Shown piece by piece: positions 1 to 8,896 of a DNA stretch of 64,000 bases. The number at the start of each line of letters is the position of its first letter. Positions within the stretch are counted from its first letter, which is position 1. A program made the translations under genes and the position numbers. The stretch comes from Rothia nasimurium (lineage in GTDB: Bacteria; Actinomycetota; Actinomycetes; Actinomycetales; Micrococcaceae). The DNA lies in NCBI RefSeq assembly GCF_928382285.1, contig NZ_CAKMSS010000001.1:558001-622000 (forward strand), read 5' to 3'. The notes under the pieces were generated by a model. It made no database searches and had not been told where the DNA came from. It worked only from the letters and a program-made list of their open reading frames with translations.

Positions 1-1
1 T

Positions 2-2746
2 ATTGACACGAATTCTGATACGTTGCTGGAATCTGCCCTACGTGCTTGTGGAAGTATGAGCGGTCAGTTCCCGCTGACGGCGTCCCAGCGTCGAGCGGTA
101 CACGCTTTCTTACACGATGGTTACGGGGATATCACGGCTGTCAGCGGCCCTCCGGGCACCGGCAAAACCACAATGCTTCAATCTGTAGTTGCGAGCATGC
201 TGGTTTCTCATGCTTTAGAGGCTAAGCCGGCACCTCTGATTGTGGGCATGTCGACTAATAACCAGGCTGTTACCAACATTATTGATTCCTTCGGGTCAGT
301 CACGAAGGACGATCCGGGTGTGCTTGAACACCGCTGGCTGCTGAAGGCTGAGGACGGGGCAGCGTCTTCAGATTTCCTAGGTGGCCTGGCAACCTACTGC
401 CCCTCCCAGGCTAAAGCAAAGGAAGCACGTTCTAAGGGTTACCTGTTGGAAGACACTGCCAAGAAAGGTGTCTACAGCGAGTATTCCTCAGAGGCTTACC
501 TACAGGAAAGTACACAATATTTCCTAGAGCAGATCAGCGATTACTACGCTGCCTTTTCGCTCCCAGCCGTCAACAGTCTTGAGCAAGCACAACGAGGATT
601 GGCAGCTTTCCTTAAATCCTGTGAAGAGCAGAAACGTGCCCTGCTGCATGCCCGTCGGGAAGCAGACCGACGCGTCCACTCAACGAGTGCCCAGCTCACA
701 GAAGATCTGGCTAGACTTTCGCAGGAGCAAAGTATCGTTCAGAGCAGGCTGGACGCGTGGAGCGCTCAGTCAGCCTCTCCCCTGCCAGCTGAAGTAATCA
801 TCAGCGCCACCTATGACCCTCAAGAGCCAGCGGCGGAGTTCTCTACTGTAAAAGATTTCGTTGATTTTTACCGGGGTCGCCTAGATGAAATCGGTCTTGC
901 ACTTTCGAATATCGACAACCGAATCGCTGCAGCTGTAACTGAGGAAGAACTTGCTTTACACCAGTTCAGACAGCAAGCTGAACCGATTATCAGCCAGGTT
1001 CGCTACCTTGCACTTCTTAGTGACGCTCAGGTATCTCGGCTGATGAATGCAAGGTCCCTTCTAGAACTTGACCAGGCACTTGATATCACCCTACGCTATG
1101 TCGAGTTCTGGCTAGCTATACACTACTACGAGGCTGAGTGGCTACTTTCCGCTACTGATGAAGAGCAGCTCATTGCTGATAAGGAACGATTCAAGAACAC
1201 TCCCGAGTTAATGGTGAGGTACTGGGAGCAGGTTGCCTCCTTGACGCCCTGTTTTGTGATGACTGCCTACCAGGTGCCGAGATACTTTAAGCTCTATGCC
1301 CCGCAAGGTGAGCCCGATAACTTCGATATAGAGCGTATTGACCTGTTGATTGTTGATGAGGCTGGACAGGTTGATACCTCTGTGGGTGCTGGCGCTTTTG
1401 CTCTTGCAAAGCGTGCCCTCGTCGTTGGCGATGTCCAGCAGCTAGCTCCGGTGTGGAGTCTTGACCCAGAAACCGATCAGGGTATCGCCGAGGCGCATGA
1501 GCTGGGTTGGCGCTGGGATTCCATGAAGGAATTCGGGCTGACTTCCTCTCACTCATCGTCCCTGATGTTAGCAGCTGCCCAGTCTTCGAATTGGGTATAT
1601 AGCGCCAAGAACTATCCTGGCTTGTTCTTGTCTGAGCATTTTAGGTGCCATACAGACATTATCGAGTACTGCAATGATTTGCTCTATGACGGCTTGCTTG
1701 TTCCTTCGCGTCCCCTCAAGGGCTACAAGCTTGAGGGCAAAACCCCGGGGGCTTTCCTTTTCCAGTTAGTTGAGAATTCCCAGGATCGCCGAAACGGTTC
1801 TAGCCGGGTGAATAGTCAGGAAGCTGAGGCTATTGCTGACTGGATTATCGGTAATTTTGAGTACTTCCGTGCCATCTACAACCCCGATGCTGATGCTGCA
1901 AAAGATAAGTCTCTGTTTGCTGTGGTAACCCCGTTTGCGGCTCAAGCACGTGAAGTCAGGAAGACCTTACGGATGAAGAGTGAGGATCTAGCCAACAAGG
2001 TAACCGTCGGCACCGCCCACACTTTGCAGGGCGCTGAGCGTCAAGTTGTTCTGTTCTCACCTGTATACGGTGATAATTCTGATAAGGCTTCTTTCGTGGA
2101 CGGCACTCTTGAGCTAATGAACGTTGCTGTTTCCCGTGCCAAGGATTTGTTTATTGTCTTCGGTGGCCAGCGACGCTGGGAGGATACCGGCCCCGTCTTT
2201 GGGCTAGTGCGCCAGCGTGCGGTTATTGGCCCGCACTGGTTTGGCAACGGTGGCTCGCAAGGTTTGACATCGGAGGCACCTGTCAGCTTTGAGGAGGAGA
2301 GGACGCCGCAGCCTACTCCCCCTGCACCTGTGCCAGCATCTGCACCCACGCCGGTGCAGCAAGCACCGTGGGCCCGGCAGACTGAACCCCCAATGAGCGT
2401 TCCGCAGCCAACACTTGTTCCCCCTCTGGCACCAAAACCTAAAATGGTTGACCGGCATGAGCCAGGTTATCTGATTGCTACAGAGCTCATTAAGGTCTGG
2501 AAGGAGCAAAATATTCTTCTAGAAAACTCAAACACTAAGGCGCAACAATTCAACAAAGCTATGGGTCAGGCTGGACTGCTCAGCAAAGAAAGCGGATCTT
2601 GGGAACCAACCCCTGAGGGTATAGCGCTAGGAATTGCTGTGTATCAGGGTGGCTCGGGAAATAACACCTATATCAGTCCTATTTATTCGCCGCAGGCTCA
2701 GGAGTCACTGACGCAGATGTTGGTATCGGACCAGCTAGCTTTCTAA
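2..2746 (+). CDS. Superfamily-1 DNA/RNA helicase, 5'-truncated by the window edge
   Basis: Predicted ATP-dependent helicase of superfamily 1 (Upf1/AAA_11-AAA_12 type). The frame is open to the first base, so the N-terminus lies outside; the first start-like codon inside is TTG at 23. Counting from there: Walker A GPPGTGKT at 42-49, Walker B DEAGQ near 445, motif III GDVQQLAP, a TPFAAQ segment, then GTAHTLQG and NVAVSRAK (motifs V-VI) near 690-705. Between motifs I and II lies a long charged coiled-coil-like insertion (about 190-350). After motif VI come a proline-rich linker (about 755-810) and a last ~95 residues with GLLSKESGSW-PT-EG, reminiscent of the winged-helix end of phage KilAC/antirepressor proteins (weak). 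Base composition is lower in GC than the core genes from 6.2 kb onward. The substrate is unknown. It is convergent with the CHAT gene across a ~930-bp gap. Confidence 0.85.
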   Translation: MDTNSDTLLESALRACGSMSGQFPLTASQRRAVHAFLHDGYGDITAVSGPPGTGKTTMLQSVVASMLVSHALEAKPAPLIVGMSTNNQAVTNIIDSFGSVTKDDPGVLEHRWLLKAEDGAASSDFLGGLATYCPSQAKAKEARSKGYLLEDTAKKGVYSEYSSEAYLQESTQYFLEQISDYYAAFSLPAVNSLEQAQRGLAAFLKSCEEQKRALLHARREADRRVHSTSAQLTEDLARLSQEQSIVQSRLDAWSAQSASPLPAEVIISATYDPQEPAAEFSTVKDFVDFYRGRLDEIGLALSNIDNRIAAAVTEEELALHQFRQQAEPIISQVRYLALLSDAQVSRLMNARSLLELDQALDITLRYVEFWLAIHYYEAEWLLSATDEEQLIADKERFKNTPELMVRYWEQVASLTPCFVMTAYQVPRYFKLYAPQGEPDNFDIERIDLLIVDEAGQVDTSVGAGAFALAKRALVVGDVQQLAPVWSLDPETDQGIAEAHELGWRWDSMKEFGLTSSHSSSLMLAAAQSSNWVYSAKNYPGLFLSEHFRCHTDIIEYCNDLLYDGLLVPSRPLKGYKLEGKTPGAFLFQLVENSQDRRNGSSRVNSQEAEAIADWIIGNFEYFRAIYNPDADAAKDKSLFAVVTPFAAQAREVRKTLRMKSEDLANKVTVGTAHTLQGAERQVVLFSPVYGDNSDKASFVDGTLELMNVAVSRAKDLFIVFGGQRRWEDTGPVFGLVRQRAVIGPHWFGNGGSQGLTSEAPVSFEEERTPQPTPPAPVPASAPTPVQQAPWARQTEPPMSVPQPTLVPPLAPKPKMVDRHEPGYLIATELIKVWKEQNILLENSNTKAQQFNKAMGQAGLLSKESGSWEPTPEGIALGIAVYQGGSGNNTYISPIYSPQAQESLTQMLVSDQLAF

Positions 2747-3679
2747 CAACTCCTAATATCGCGGGACTGTGAGATGCCGTCACGTAGCCCCCGATTAGTT
2801 TTACCCTTCTTATATACAGCCAATGACTAAAACTGCCGCTTTGTACCCGTCGGAAAGTGGCGCGCAGGGGTAACCACTCCATTTACTCTGTGACGGCAAC
2901 GCCCATGAGATCATTATCTATGAGCAGCTCAGTTGACACTGGCTACACCTTTGAGGCGCTAGCCTTTATGCTTGATACACTCTCGGATTTCACCGCTATT
3001 ACTATATCCCTCACCCGCCCCACCGACAAATGATTAACAACAAACAATGAAACTCAAACGACAAGCATCCCAGCACAATAATATTCTGGGATACCTCTAT
3101 TTTCCCTTGTATGGACATTGCCTTAAATCAAGGAACTTTTGGCTTTATCCCGATGTTTCCTCGCAGCTTCTGCCAATAATAATTCTCAGTTGATTACTTG
3201 CAGAAACTAAATAAACATAATCGAGGGTGAAATAATAAATTTTAATAGCCCTTCCATGAGTGATTTTTGTAAATGTTCACCAGTTAGCGAGTACCCGATT
3301 ATAGGCGTGAATATCAATATTAAAGAATCGATACTGCTGGGGTAATAGGATCCCTAAGGAGTAAAGGTGAGAACAAAAATCTTTCGATTAATATTGAAGT
3401 CAGTGAAAATCACACTGAGCATAAATAGAACACTGTAATCATAACCGCAAGCCTACCCCAATCCAAGATTGTGATAAAATAAACCATTGCCCAAAAATGT
3501 TGTTTTACCGGCAATTTTTGAAAATATAGAATATCCAATCCACCCTGACAGTCGCACACTTGATATATATTTCTGAATAGAGAAAATATACAGATTTATC
3601 CGAGTCGATTAAAAGATAGGTTCTTATTTATAACTAAAGCCATCTAATTCCAGCATAGGATACTCAATACAATTTCCTA
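2747..3679. other. AT-rich 933-bp gap with no convincing gene
   Basis: This stretch lies between the convergent helicase and CHAT genes and becomes steadily more AT-rich to the right. No reading frame longer than about 45 codons looks real. Two tiny frames stand out: 2905-3033 (42 codons, no clear ribosome site) and 3367-3438 (23 codons, basic peptide, GTG start five bases after AAGGAG). A short hairpin (ATCCCAG/CTGGGAT, about 3067-3093) follows the helicase gene but lacks a T-run. The sequence may be remnants of lost genes or an untranslated RNA. Confidence 0.5.
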
Positions 3680-6025
3680 TCAAGAAATATAAATAGCTAG
3701 CGTAAGAACAGATTTTGGATACTTATCAATCATTTGGGGAAAAGTATCAGATTCTATTTCAAGAAAATCGTGTTTCTTGTTTAGTAAATTACTAGTAAAT
3801 GTTGAAAATATATTATGAAGCGGCATATTCCCTAAATTATTTAGTAGAAATTTAATAAATAAATACCCAATTGCGTCATGTAGATTCCAGAAAGAGTATA
3901 TTGAACATTGGAAACCGCGTTTTGCCATAATCTGGCCAGGTGGACTCATAAAAATGGAAGGTTTGCTATTATCGAATAGGCTTTTAACACCGGGCATACC
4001 AGATAAGCAGGTATTCAGTAAGATAAAGCTTTGAGAAGACTCACTAAGCCCCGAATTTTTACTTATTTTCAATATATCAAATTTTCCTCCCTCACTATTG
4101 TATTTAAATCGATAATAACCATCCGCCTCTTCTTCAATATCTACTATCCCATGACCAGAGATTACTAAGGAATCAGTGGATAACTCTGACAATTTTGATA
4201 CTTCATCAATAATTTGAACTTCCTGATGCTCTTCTTCAATATACTCAAGTTCCTTGGTAACTCCTTTAAGATTTTCAATACCAGAATAGATACCTGCAAA
4301 GTATGAAATATCCGATAAATTTTTTTTATGAATATAATCATAAAATTTGGAAGGATAGTCCGTATAAATTATTGAGTGATCCTGTGCAAGAAACTTATTA
4401 CTTATTGGATTTTTTGCAGCATGGAAAGGGATAATAGGATAAACATTTAAAGGTGTTATCAAGATTATTGAACTTTTATCAATATATTTTTCTATATCTT
4501 TAAAAGTGTAGTTGTATACATTGGTTGCAACATGTTCAAAATTTTCAGGGTTTCGATTACAAAACAAATTCAAGTCAATTAAATCGAATCTGATATTCTC
4601 ATTATTAGTCTTAGGAATAAGCATTTTATTTATTGTAAAATTGCTTAATTTCTTGTAGTTTATTTCCTGGTTACTATCGATAATAATAGCTAGACCAGTA
4701 TTTTCTACTTGGCAATTAAAATGATTACCCCCGATTAAAAACAAAATGTGGGCTAAGGAATCAGAGTTTTCTAAATCAGATAGTTGTTGGCTCGCCTCGT
4801 GACCCGTAGCTTGATCAATCAAAAATTTGAACAGTTCAATATTTTCAAGTTCACCTAAACAAATATCACCAATAAGTTCTAATATTTTTTCCTCATAATA
4901 TTTCTTATAGGATAAATCTTTGATTTCTGATATTTTTTTTATCAATCCTAATATTTCCTGCCTACACTTCCTTGCGCTTGACTGTTTTGAACGAATACAA
5001 GAATAGTATAGATATTTAGCTATTAAATATTCAATTTCATCAGTCTCAGATTGAAATTCAAGTGATTTTGCCTGTTTATTTATTTCCCTACTATACTTCT
5101 CGCATATTTCTTTCATTCCACAATTTTTTATATATGCGTAGGAAAACTTATAGAAAGTTCTGAAAAATAAGGGCTTTAAAGCGATTCCCTCTCTAGCGGA
5201 GCGCCCTAAAATTTTAAATAACTTTTCAAAAAGCTGAAGGATTTTCTTATCTGTATAATTGATTCCACCAAACGGAATTACATGGTAAAAATCAAGCAGA
5301 AGGTCAATTACCGGTTGGAAGTATCCCATTGCATCAAAATTTGCATGGTAATAGTTAATAAAAGCTTCTACATAATCGATTACTCTACTAAGTTCTTTAG
5401 AGTCTAAAGTATAAATGTTTATATTTGTTTTTGCAATAAGATAAATAATATTAAGAGAATCCTGGAGCGGCAGTATATGGCGGTAGTGCTTCCAATATTC
5501 GTAGGTGAATTCACTATACTTTCTCCATAAATCTGGCAAAGAGTTAAGATCCCGACACTCCCCTCTGTTTTCATTTGAATTGCTACAGTTAAATACGTTT
5601 TTATTTTCTGTATCATAGATGTAGCCTACACAGAATTTGCTAAGAGCCCAAACAAAATTCCTGGGAGATATCTTTTGTTTTTCAATTAATTGTATTACTA
5701 ATTGCAAAATTGTAGTAACAAATGGCATCTCTTTAGAATCTACCTGCTTGTATAAGTCCAGGAGCATTAATTTATTGCTTTTACTTAAAACATCTATCGA
5801 TCCAAGATTTAAGTGGGCAATTTTATAGAGAATGCTATTTACATCTTTACTCTGCGGTTTATCAAGGTTACTTCTCAACCAATTTTCTAGTATCGAATTG
5901 AACGTTGAGTACTCAGAAACCCGAACTTCACTTAAAGCGAGATCTCTATCGTTGTCTTCAAGATCGCAATCGGGATATTTACTGACATTATTAATAATGT
6001 CACGAAACAAATGATCATCTGTCAT
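3680..6025 (-). CDS. CHAT-domain (caspase-like) cysteine protease with helical N-terminal region
   Basis: Predicted cysteine peptidase of the CHAT family (clan CD, caspase/separase fold), 781 residues. The C-terminal third carries the family signature: an ITPLNVYPIIPFHAA segment near 530-545, SGHG with the putative catalytic His625, NTCLSG with the putative nucleophile Cys673, and a later SIYSFWNLHDA segment matching the family's conserved W-x-x-x-D. Residues 1 to about 480 are predicted mostly helical and could form a TPR-like solenoid, the usual sensor arm of such proteins; no repeat is obvious by eye. The gene is strikingly AT-rich and ATA/AAA/TTT-rich, unlike everything downstream, indicating transfer. 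The ATG at 6025 has no strong ribosome-binding site. CHAT proteases act in bacterial death and defence modules (Csx29, gasdermin activation); no gasdermin, Cas gene or clear substrate is visible here, so target and trigger are unknown. Confidence 0.85.
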   Translation of the reverse strand: MTDDHLFRDIINNVSKYPDCDLEDNDRDLALSEVRVSEYSTFNSILENWLRSNLDKPQSKDVNSILYKIAHLNLGSIDVLSKSNKLMLLDLYKQVDSKEMPFVTTILQLVIQLIEKQKISPRNFVWALSKFCVGYIYDTENKNVFNCSNSNENRGECRDLNSLPDLWRKYSEFTYEYWKHYRHILPLQDSLNIIYLIAKTNINIYTLDSKELSRVIDYVEAFINYYHANFDAMGYFQPVIDLLLDFYHVIPFGGINYTDKKILQLFEKLFKILGRSAREGIALKPLFFRTFYKFSYAYIKNCGMKEICEKYSREINKQAKSLEFQSETDEIEYLIAKYLYYSCIRSKQSSARKCRQEILGLIKKISEIKDLSYKKYYEEKILELIGDICLGELENIELFKFLIDQATGHEASQQLSDLENSDSLAHILFLIGGNHFNCQVENTGLAIIIDSNQEINYKKLSNFTINKMLIPKTNNENIRFDLIDLNLFCNRNPENFEHVATNVYNYTFKDIEKYIDKSSIILITPLNVYPIIPFHAAKNPISNKFLAQDHSIIYTDYPSKFYDYIHKKNLSDISYFAGIYSGIENLKGVTKELEYIEEEHQEVQIIDEVSKLSELSTDSLVISGHGIVDIEEEADGYYRFKYNSEGGKFDILKISKNSGLSESSQSFILLNTCLSGMPGVKSLFDNSKPSIFMSPPGQIMAKRGFQCSIYSFWNLHDAIGYLFIKFLLNNLGNMPLHNIFSTFTSNLLNKKHDFLEIESDTFPQMIDKYPKSVLTLAIYIS

Positions 6026-6178
6026 CTCAGTCGCTTAGGATTAAACTTATAGACGGTAAAACTTTAAATGTAACTAAATTTTATTATGCAGCAGGGAAGT
6101 TAAGGTTTTTAAATCCAATATATTAATATTAGATAGCTCTTTCTAGTATCAACTAGGACTTAAAAATTGAGGTGGATG

Positions 6179-8185
6179 TTAATTTTTTCTTATCGGATCC
6201 TCATTCACCCGCTCTTCAATATGCTTCACGATCCGTTCGACAGCCTCGTCCACGGGCACGCCGTTTTCCTGGGAGCCGTCGCGGAATCGGAAAGACACGG
6301 CGCCGTTCTCGGCGTCCTCGCCACCGGCAATCAGGATGAAGGGCACCTTTTCCTTAGACGCGGTACGGATCTTCTTGGGGAAGCGGTCGGTTCCGTAATC
6401 CACCTCGACGCGCACGCCGCGGGCCTTGAGCTTAGCAGCAACCTCACCCATGTAGTCATTGAAAGCCTCAGCAACAGGCACACCAATCACCTGAACAGGA
6501 GCCAGCCAGGCAGGGAAAGCACCAGCATAGTGCTCAATCAGCACACCCATGAAACGCTCAAAAGAACCGAACTTGGCTGAGTGAATCATGACCGGCTCCT
6601 GGCGGGTGCCATCTGATGCCTGGTATTCCAGACTGAAACGGGAAGGCTGGTTGAAGTCGTACTGCACGGTCGACATCTGCCAGGTGCGGCCAATTGCGTC
6701 CTTAGCCTGAACAGAAATCTTGGGGCCGTAGAAGGCAGCGCCACCCGGGTCAGCAACCAATTCCAGACCGGTCTCAGCAGCAACCTTCTCCAGAACAGCG
6801 GTAGCTTCTTCCCACTGCTCGTCCGTACCGATGAACTTGTCCTTCTTATCGCCCTCGGTGTCACGGGTTGAAAGCTCCAGGTAGAAGTCCGTCATGCCGA
6901 AATCTTCGAGGAGGGACAGCATGAACTTGAGCAGGTGGGCAACCTCAGCAGGTGCCTGCTCCTTGGTCACGTAGGAGTGGGAGTCGTCCTGGGTAATCAT
7001 ACGCACGCGGGTCAGACCGGAGAGCACGCCGGACTTCTCGTCGCGGTAGACAGAACCAAACTCAAAGAGACGCAGGGGCAGCTCACGGTAGGAACGGCCA
7101 CGAGAACGGAAAATCTCGTTGTGCATGGGGCAGTTCATTGCCTTGAGACGGTAGGCCTGGCCCTCGTCCTCCATAGCCGGGAACATGCCGTCCGCATAGT
7201 AGGGCAGGTGGCCGGAGGTGTAGAAGAGATCTTCCTTAGAGATGTGGGGGGTCTTGACGTACTCGAAGCCCTCTTCAATGTGGCGGGCGCGCACGTAGTC
7301 TTCCATGGCACGCAGAATGACGCCACCCTTGGGGTGAATTACAGGCAGGCCCGGGCCGACGGTCTTGGGGAAGCTGAAGAGGTCGAGCTCTTCACCCAGA
7401 CGGCGGTGGTCGCGGCGCTCAGCCTCAGCAATGCGCTCCTTGTAGGCAACCAGCTCTTCCTTAGAAGGCCAGGCGGTGCCGTAAATACGCTGCAGCATGG
7501 GGTTCTTTTCAGAACCGCGCCAGTAGGCGCCACCGGAACGCATCAGCGCGTAACCGTTAGCAATCAGCTTGGTATTGGGCACATGGGGGCCGCGGCAGAG
7601 ATCCTTCCAGACGGTCTCCCCCTTCTTATCCACGTTGTCGTAGATGGTGATTTCACCGGCGCCAACCTCAACGGAGGCACCCTCGGCGGCGTCCGCACCG
7701 GAGCCAGGGCCCTGGGAGAGGGTCAGCAGTTCCAGCTTGTAGGGCTCGTTTGCCATCTCGGCTTCGGCCTCAGCCTGGGTGACCACGCGGCGGCGGAAGG
7801 TCTGACCGCTCTTGATAATCTTCACCATGTCCTTCTCAATCTTCTTGAGATCCTCGGGGGTGAAGGGCTCTTCAACATCGAAGTCGAAGTAGAAACCGTC
7901 GGTGATGTAAGGGCCGATGCCGAGCTTGGCGTCCTTGCGGTATTCCTGCACAGCCTGGGCCATCACGTGGGCAGCTGAGTGGCGCAGCACGTTCAGGCCG
8001 TCTTCTTCATGGACAGAAACGGGCTCGACAGCGTCGCCGTCGGTCAGTTCGGTAGAGAGGTCAACCAGTTTGCCGTTGATACGGGCAACGACGATCTCGG
8101 GGTTCTCTGCGAACAGGTCGGCTGCGGTGGTGCCAGCCTCAACCTGCTGAGCGGCACCTGCGACGGAAATGGAAAGAGCGGACAA
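6179..8185 (-). CDS. thrS: Threonyl-tRNA synthetase
   Basis: Cytoplasmic class II aminoacyl-tRNA synthetase charging tRNA-Thr with threonine; 668 residues, normal length. Order: TGS domain (about 1-65), editing domain with the HSAAH motif near 70-75, class II catalytic core containing MNCPMH (zinc Cys) and a YRDE motif-2 segment, and an anticodon-binding domain in the last ~110 residues. The start is TTG at 8185, set by AGGAG six bases upstream. The ~100-bp leader is highly structured and carries two tRNA-Thr anticodon-like loops (separate entry), suggesting translational self-repression. The AT-rich accessory block begins directly past the stop codon. Confidence 0.98.
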   Translation of the reverse strand: MSALSISVAGAAQQVEAGTTAADLFAENPEIVVARINGKLVDLSTELTDGDAVEPVSVHEEDGLNVLRHSAAHVMAQAVQEYRKDAKLGIGPYITDGFYFDFDVEEPFTPEDLKKIEKDMVKIIKSGQTFRRRVVTQAEAEAEMANEPYKLELLTLSQGPGSGADAAEGASVEVGAGEITIYDNVDKKGETVWKDLCRGPHVPNTKLIANGYALMRSGGAYWRGSEKNPMLQRIYGTAWPSKEELVAYKERIAEAERRDHRRLGEELDLFSFPKTVGPGLPVIHPKGGVILRAMEDYVRARHIEEGFEYVKTPHISKEDLFYTSGHLPYYADGMFPAMEDEGQAYRLKAMNCPMHNEIFRSRGRSYRELPLRLFEFGSVYRDEKSGVLSGLTRVRMITQDDSHSYVTKEQAPAEVAHLLKFMLSLLEDFGMTDFYLELSTRDTEGDKKDKFIGTDEQWEEATAVLEKVAAETGLELVADPGGAAFYGPKISVQAKDAIGRTWQMSTVQYDFNQPSRFSLEYQASDGTRQEPVMIHSAKFGSFERFMGVLIEHYAGAFPAWLAPVQVIGVPVAEAFNDYMGEVAAKLKARGVRVEVDYGTDRFPKKIRTASKEKVPFILIAGGEDAENGAVSFRFRDGSQENGVPVDEAVERIVKHIEERVNEDPIRKN

Positions 8186-8191
8186 ATGTGT

Positions 8192-8268
8192 CTCCTAGGT
8201 TTGTGCCCACCCCTACAACGGGTGAGCTGTCGTTACATCTGCACGGTACGAGGGTGCAGAACAAACCT
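8192..8268 (-). promoter_or_regulatory. Structured thrS leader with two tRNA-Thr anticodon-like hairpins
   Basis: In the mRNA sense, AGGTTTGT (8261-8268) can pair with ACAAACCT (8197-8204), which directly abuts the thrS Shine-Dalgarno AGGAG (8192-8196). Inside are two hairpins. One has a 6-bp stem CTGCAC/GTGCAG (8239-8259) and a nine-base loop whose central seven, CTCGTAC, read as U33-CGU-A37. The other has an 8-bp stem GCTCACCC/GGGTGGGC (8205-8227, one G-U pair) and the seven-base loop GTTGTAG, reading U33-UGU-A37. CGU and UGU are both threonine anticodons. E. coli ThrRS represses its own mRNA by binding such mimics; a parallel here is inference. A possible -10 (TAAAAT, 8270-8275) would start transcription near or inside the outer stem, so that stem is the least certain part. 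Confidence 0.6.
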
Positions 8269-8287
8269 TATTTTACCGCTGGTTAGG

Positions 8288-8893
8288 CTACTTTGCGCCC
8301 TTTGCTAGGGCGCGGGTATCGAAGTTTCTGCCAGCAAGGTAGGAGCGAGCGGTCAGGAAGAGGCAGTAGCCCACTACCAGCACGGGGGCGAAAAGGACGG
8401 ACGTCTCCCCCAGCACCCCGGTCATGGCCAGGTTAATAGCTTTGACGGCTAGCACCAAGGAAAGGGCCATGCCTGCGAAGAAGGGAACCACAGCCTGAGT
8501 CTGAGCGTAGAGACGGCGGGCAGAGTAAACCCGGGCGTCCAGGCCCAGGGCCTGCGCAGCGGCCAACTGGCGCTGCCCCTGCTTGCCCGCGTGAGGTGAA
8601 AATGCGTCGTGGGTCTGGGCTGAAGCGTCCTTGCTTGCCATGCGCCCCATGGCTGCCCCACTCCACCAAACCAGGGCAAGAAGAGGAAGCAATATACCTG
8701 TCAGCCCGAACACCGACCAGACGCCCTTGTCTACCCAGCCGTCCGCCCGACCCCACAGGTTGTAATGCACCGGCAACTGCTGTGGCAGTGACGGGTAGAC
8801 CAGGGTCAGGTATATCACCTCAGCTACTACCAGCCCCAGGGCCACAAGGAACCAGGTGCGGTTGGGCTTAATTGGTGGGTAGGCGCTCGTCAT
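8288..8893 (-). CDS. DUF1648 domain membrane protein
   Basis: Integral membrane protein of 201 residues. An N-terminal transmembrane segment (about 13-35) is followed by the DUF1648 hallmark LPVHYNLWGRADGWVDK (about 40-57), then a second segment (about 61-82), a cytoplasmic stretch and two further hydrophobic segments (about 135-185). DUF1648 proteins are of unknown function; some relatives resemble SdpI-type immunity proteins, but the SdpI signature is not evident. It starts 3 bp after the methyltransferase stop codon, so the two are probably translated from one message. thrS follows after about 100 bp. Confidence 0.8.
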   Translation of the reverse strand: MTSAYPPIKPNRTWFLVALGLVVAEVIYLTLVYPSLPQQLPVHYNLWGRADGWVDKGVWSVFGLTGILLPLLALVWWSGAAMGRMASKDASAQTHDAFSPHAGKQGQRQLAAAQALGLDARVYSARRLYAQTQAVVPFFAGMALSLVLAVKAINLAMTGVLGETSVLFAPVLVVGYCLFLTARSYLAGRNFDTRALAKGAK

Positions 8894-8896
8894 GGT

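Noticed and set aside
2905-3033. 42-codon reading frame in the AT-rich gap
   Set aside because: No ribosome-binding site and no recognisable protein; kept only as a remark in the gap entry.
3367-3438. 23-codon basic peptide gene with AAGGAG
   Set aside because: The ribosome site is good but the frame is too short to call a gene without expression or conservation.
6935-7978. 347-codon frame on the plus strand across thrS
   Set aside because: Antisense shadow of thrS codon structure; no ribosome site and no family resemblance.
8288-8893. DUF1648 protein as an SdpI-type immunity protein
   Set aside because: The SdpI-specific C-terminal signature is not visible and no toxin gene is adjacent.
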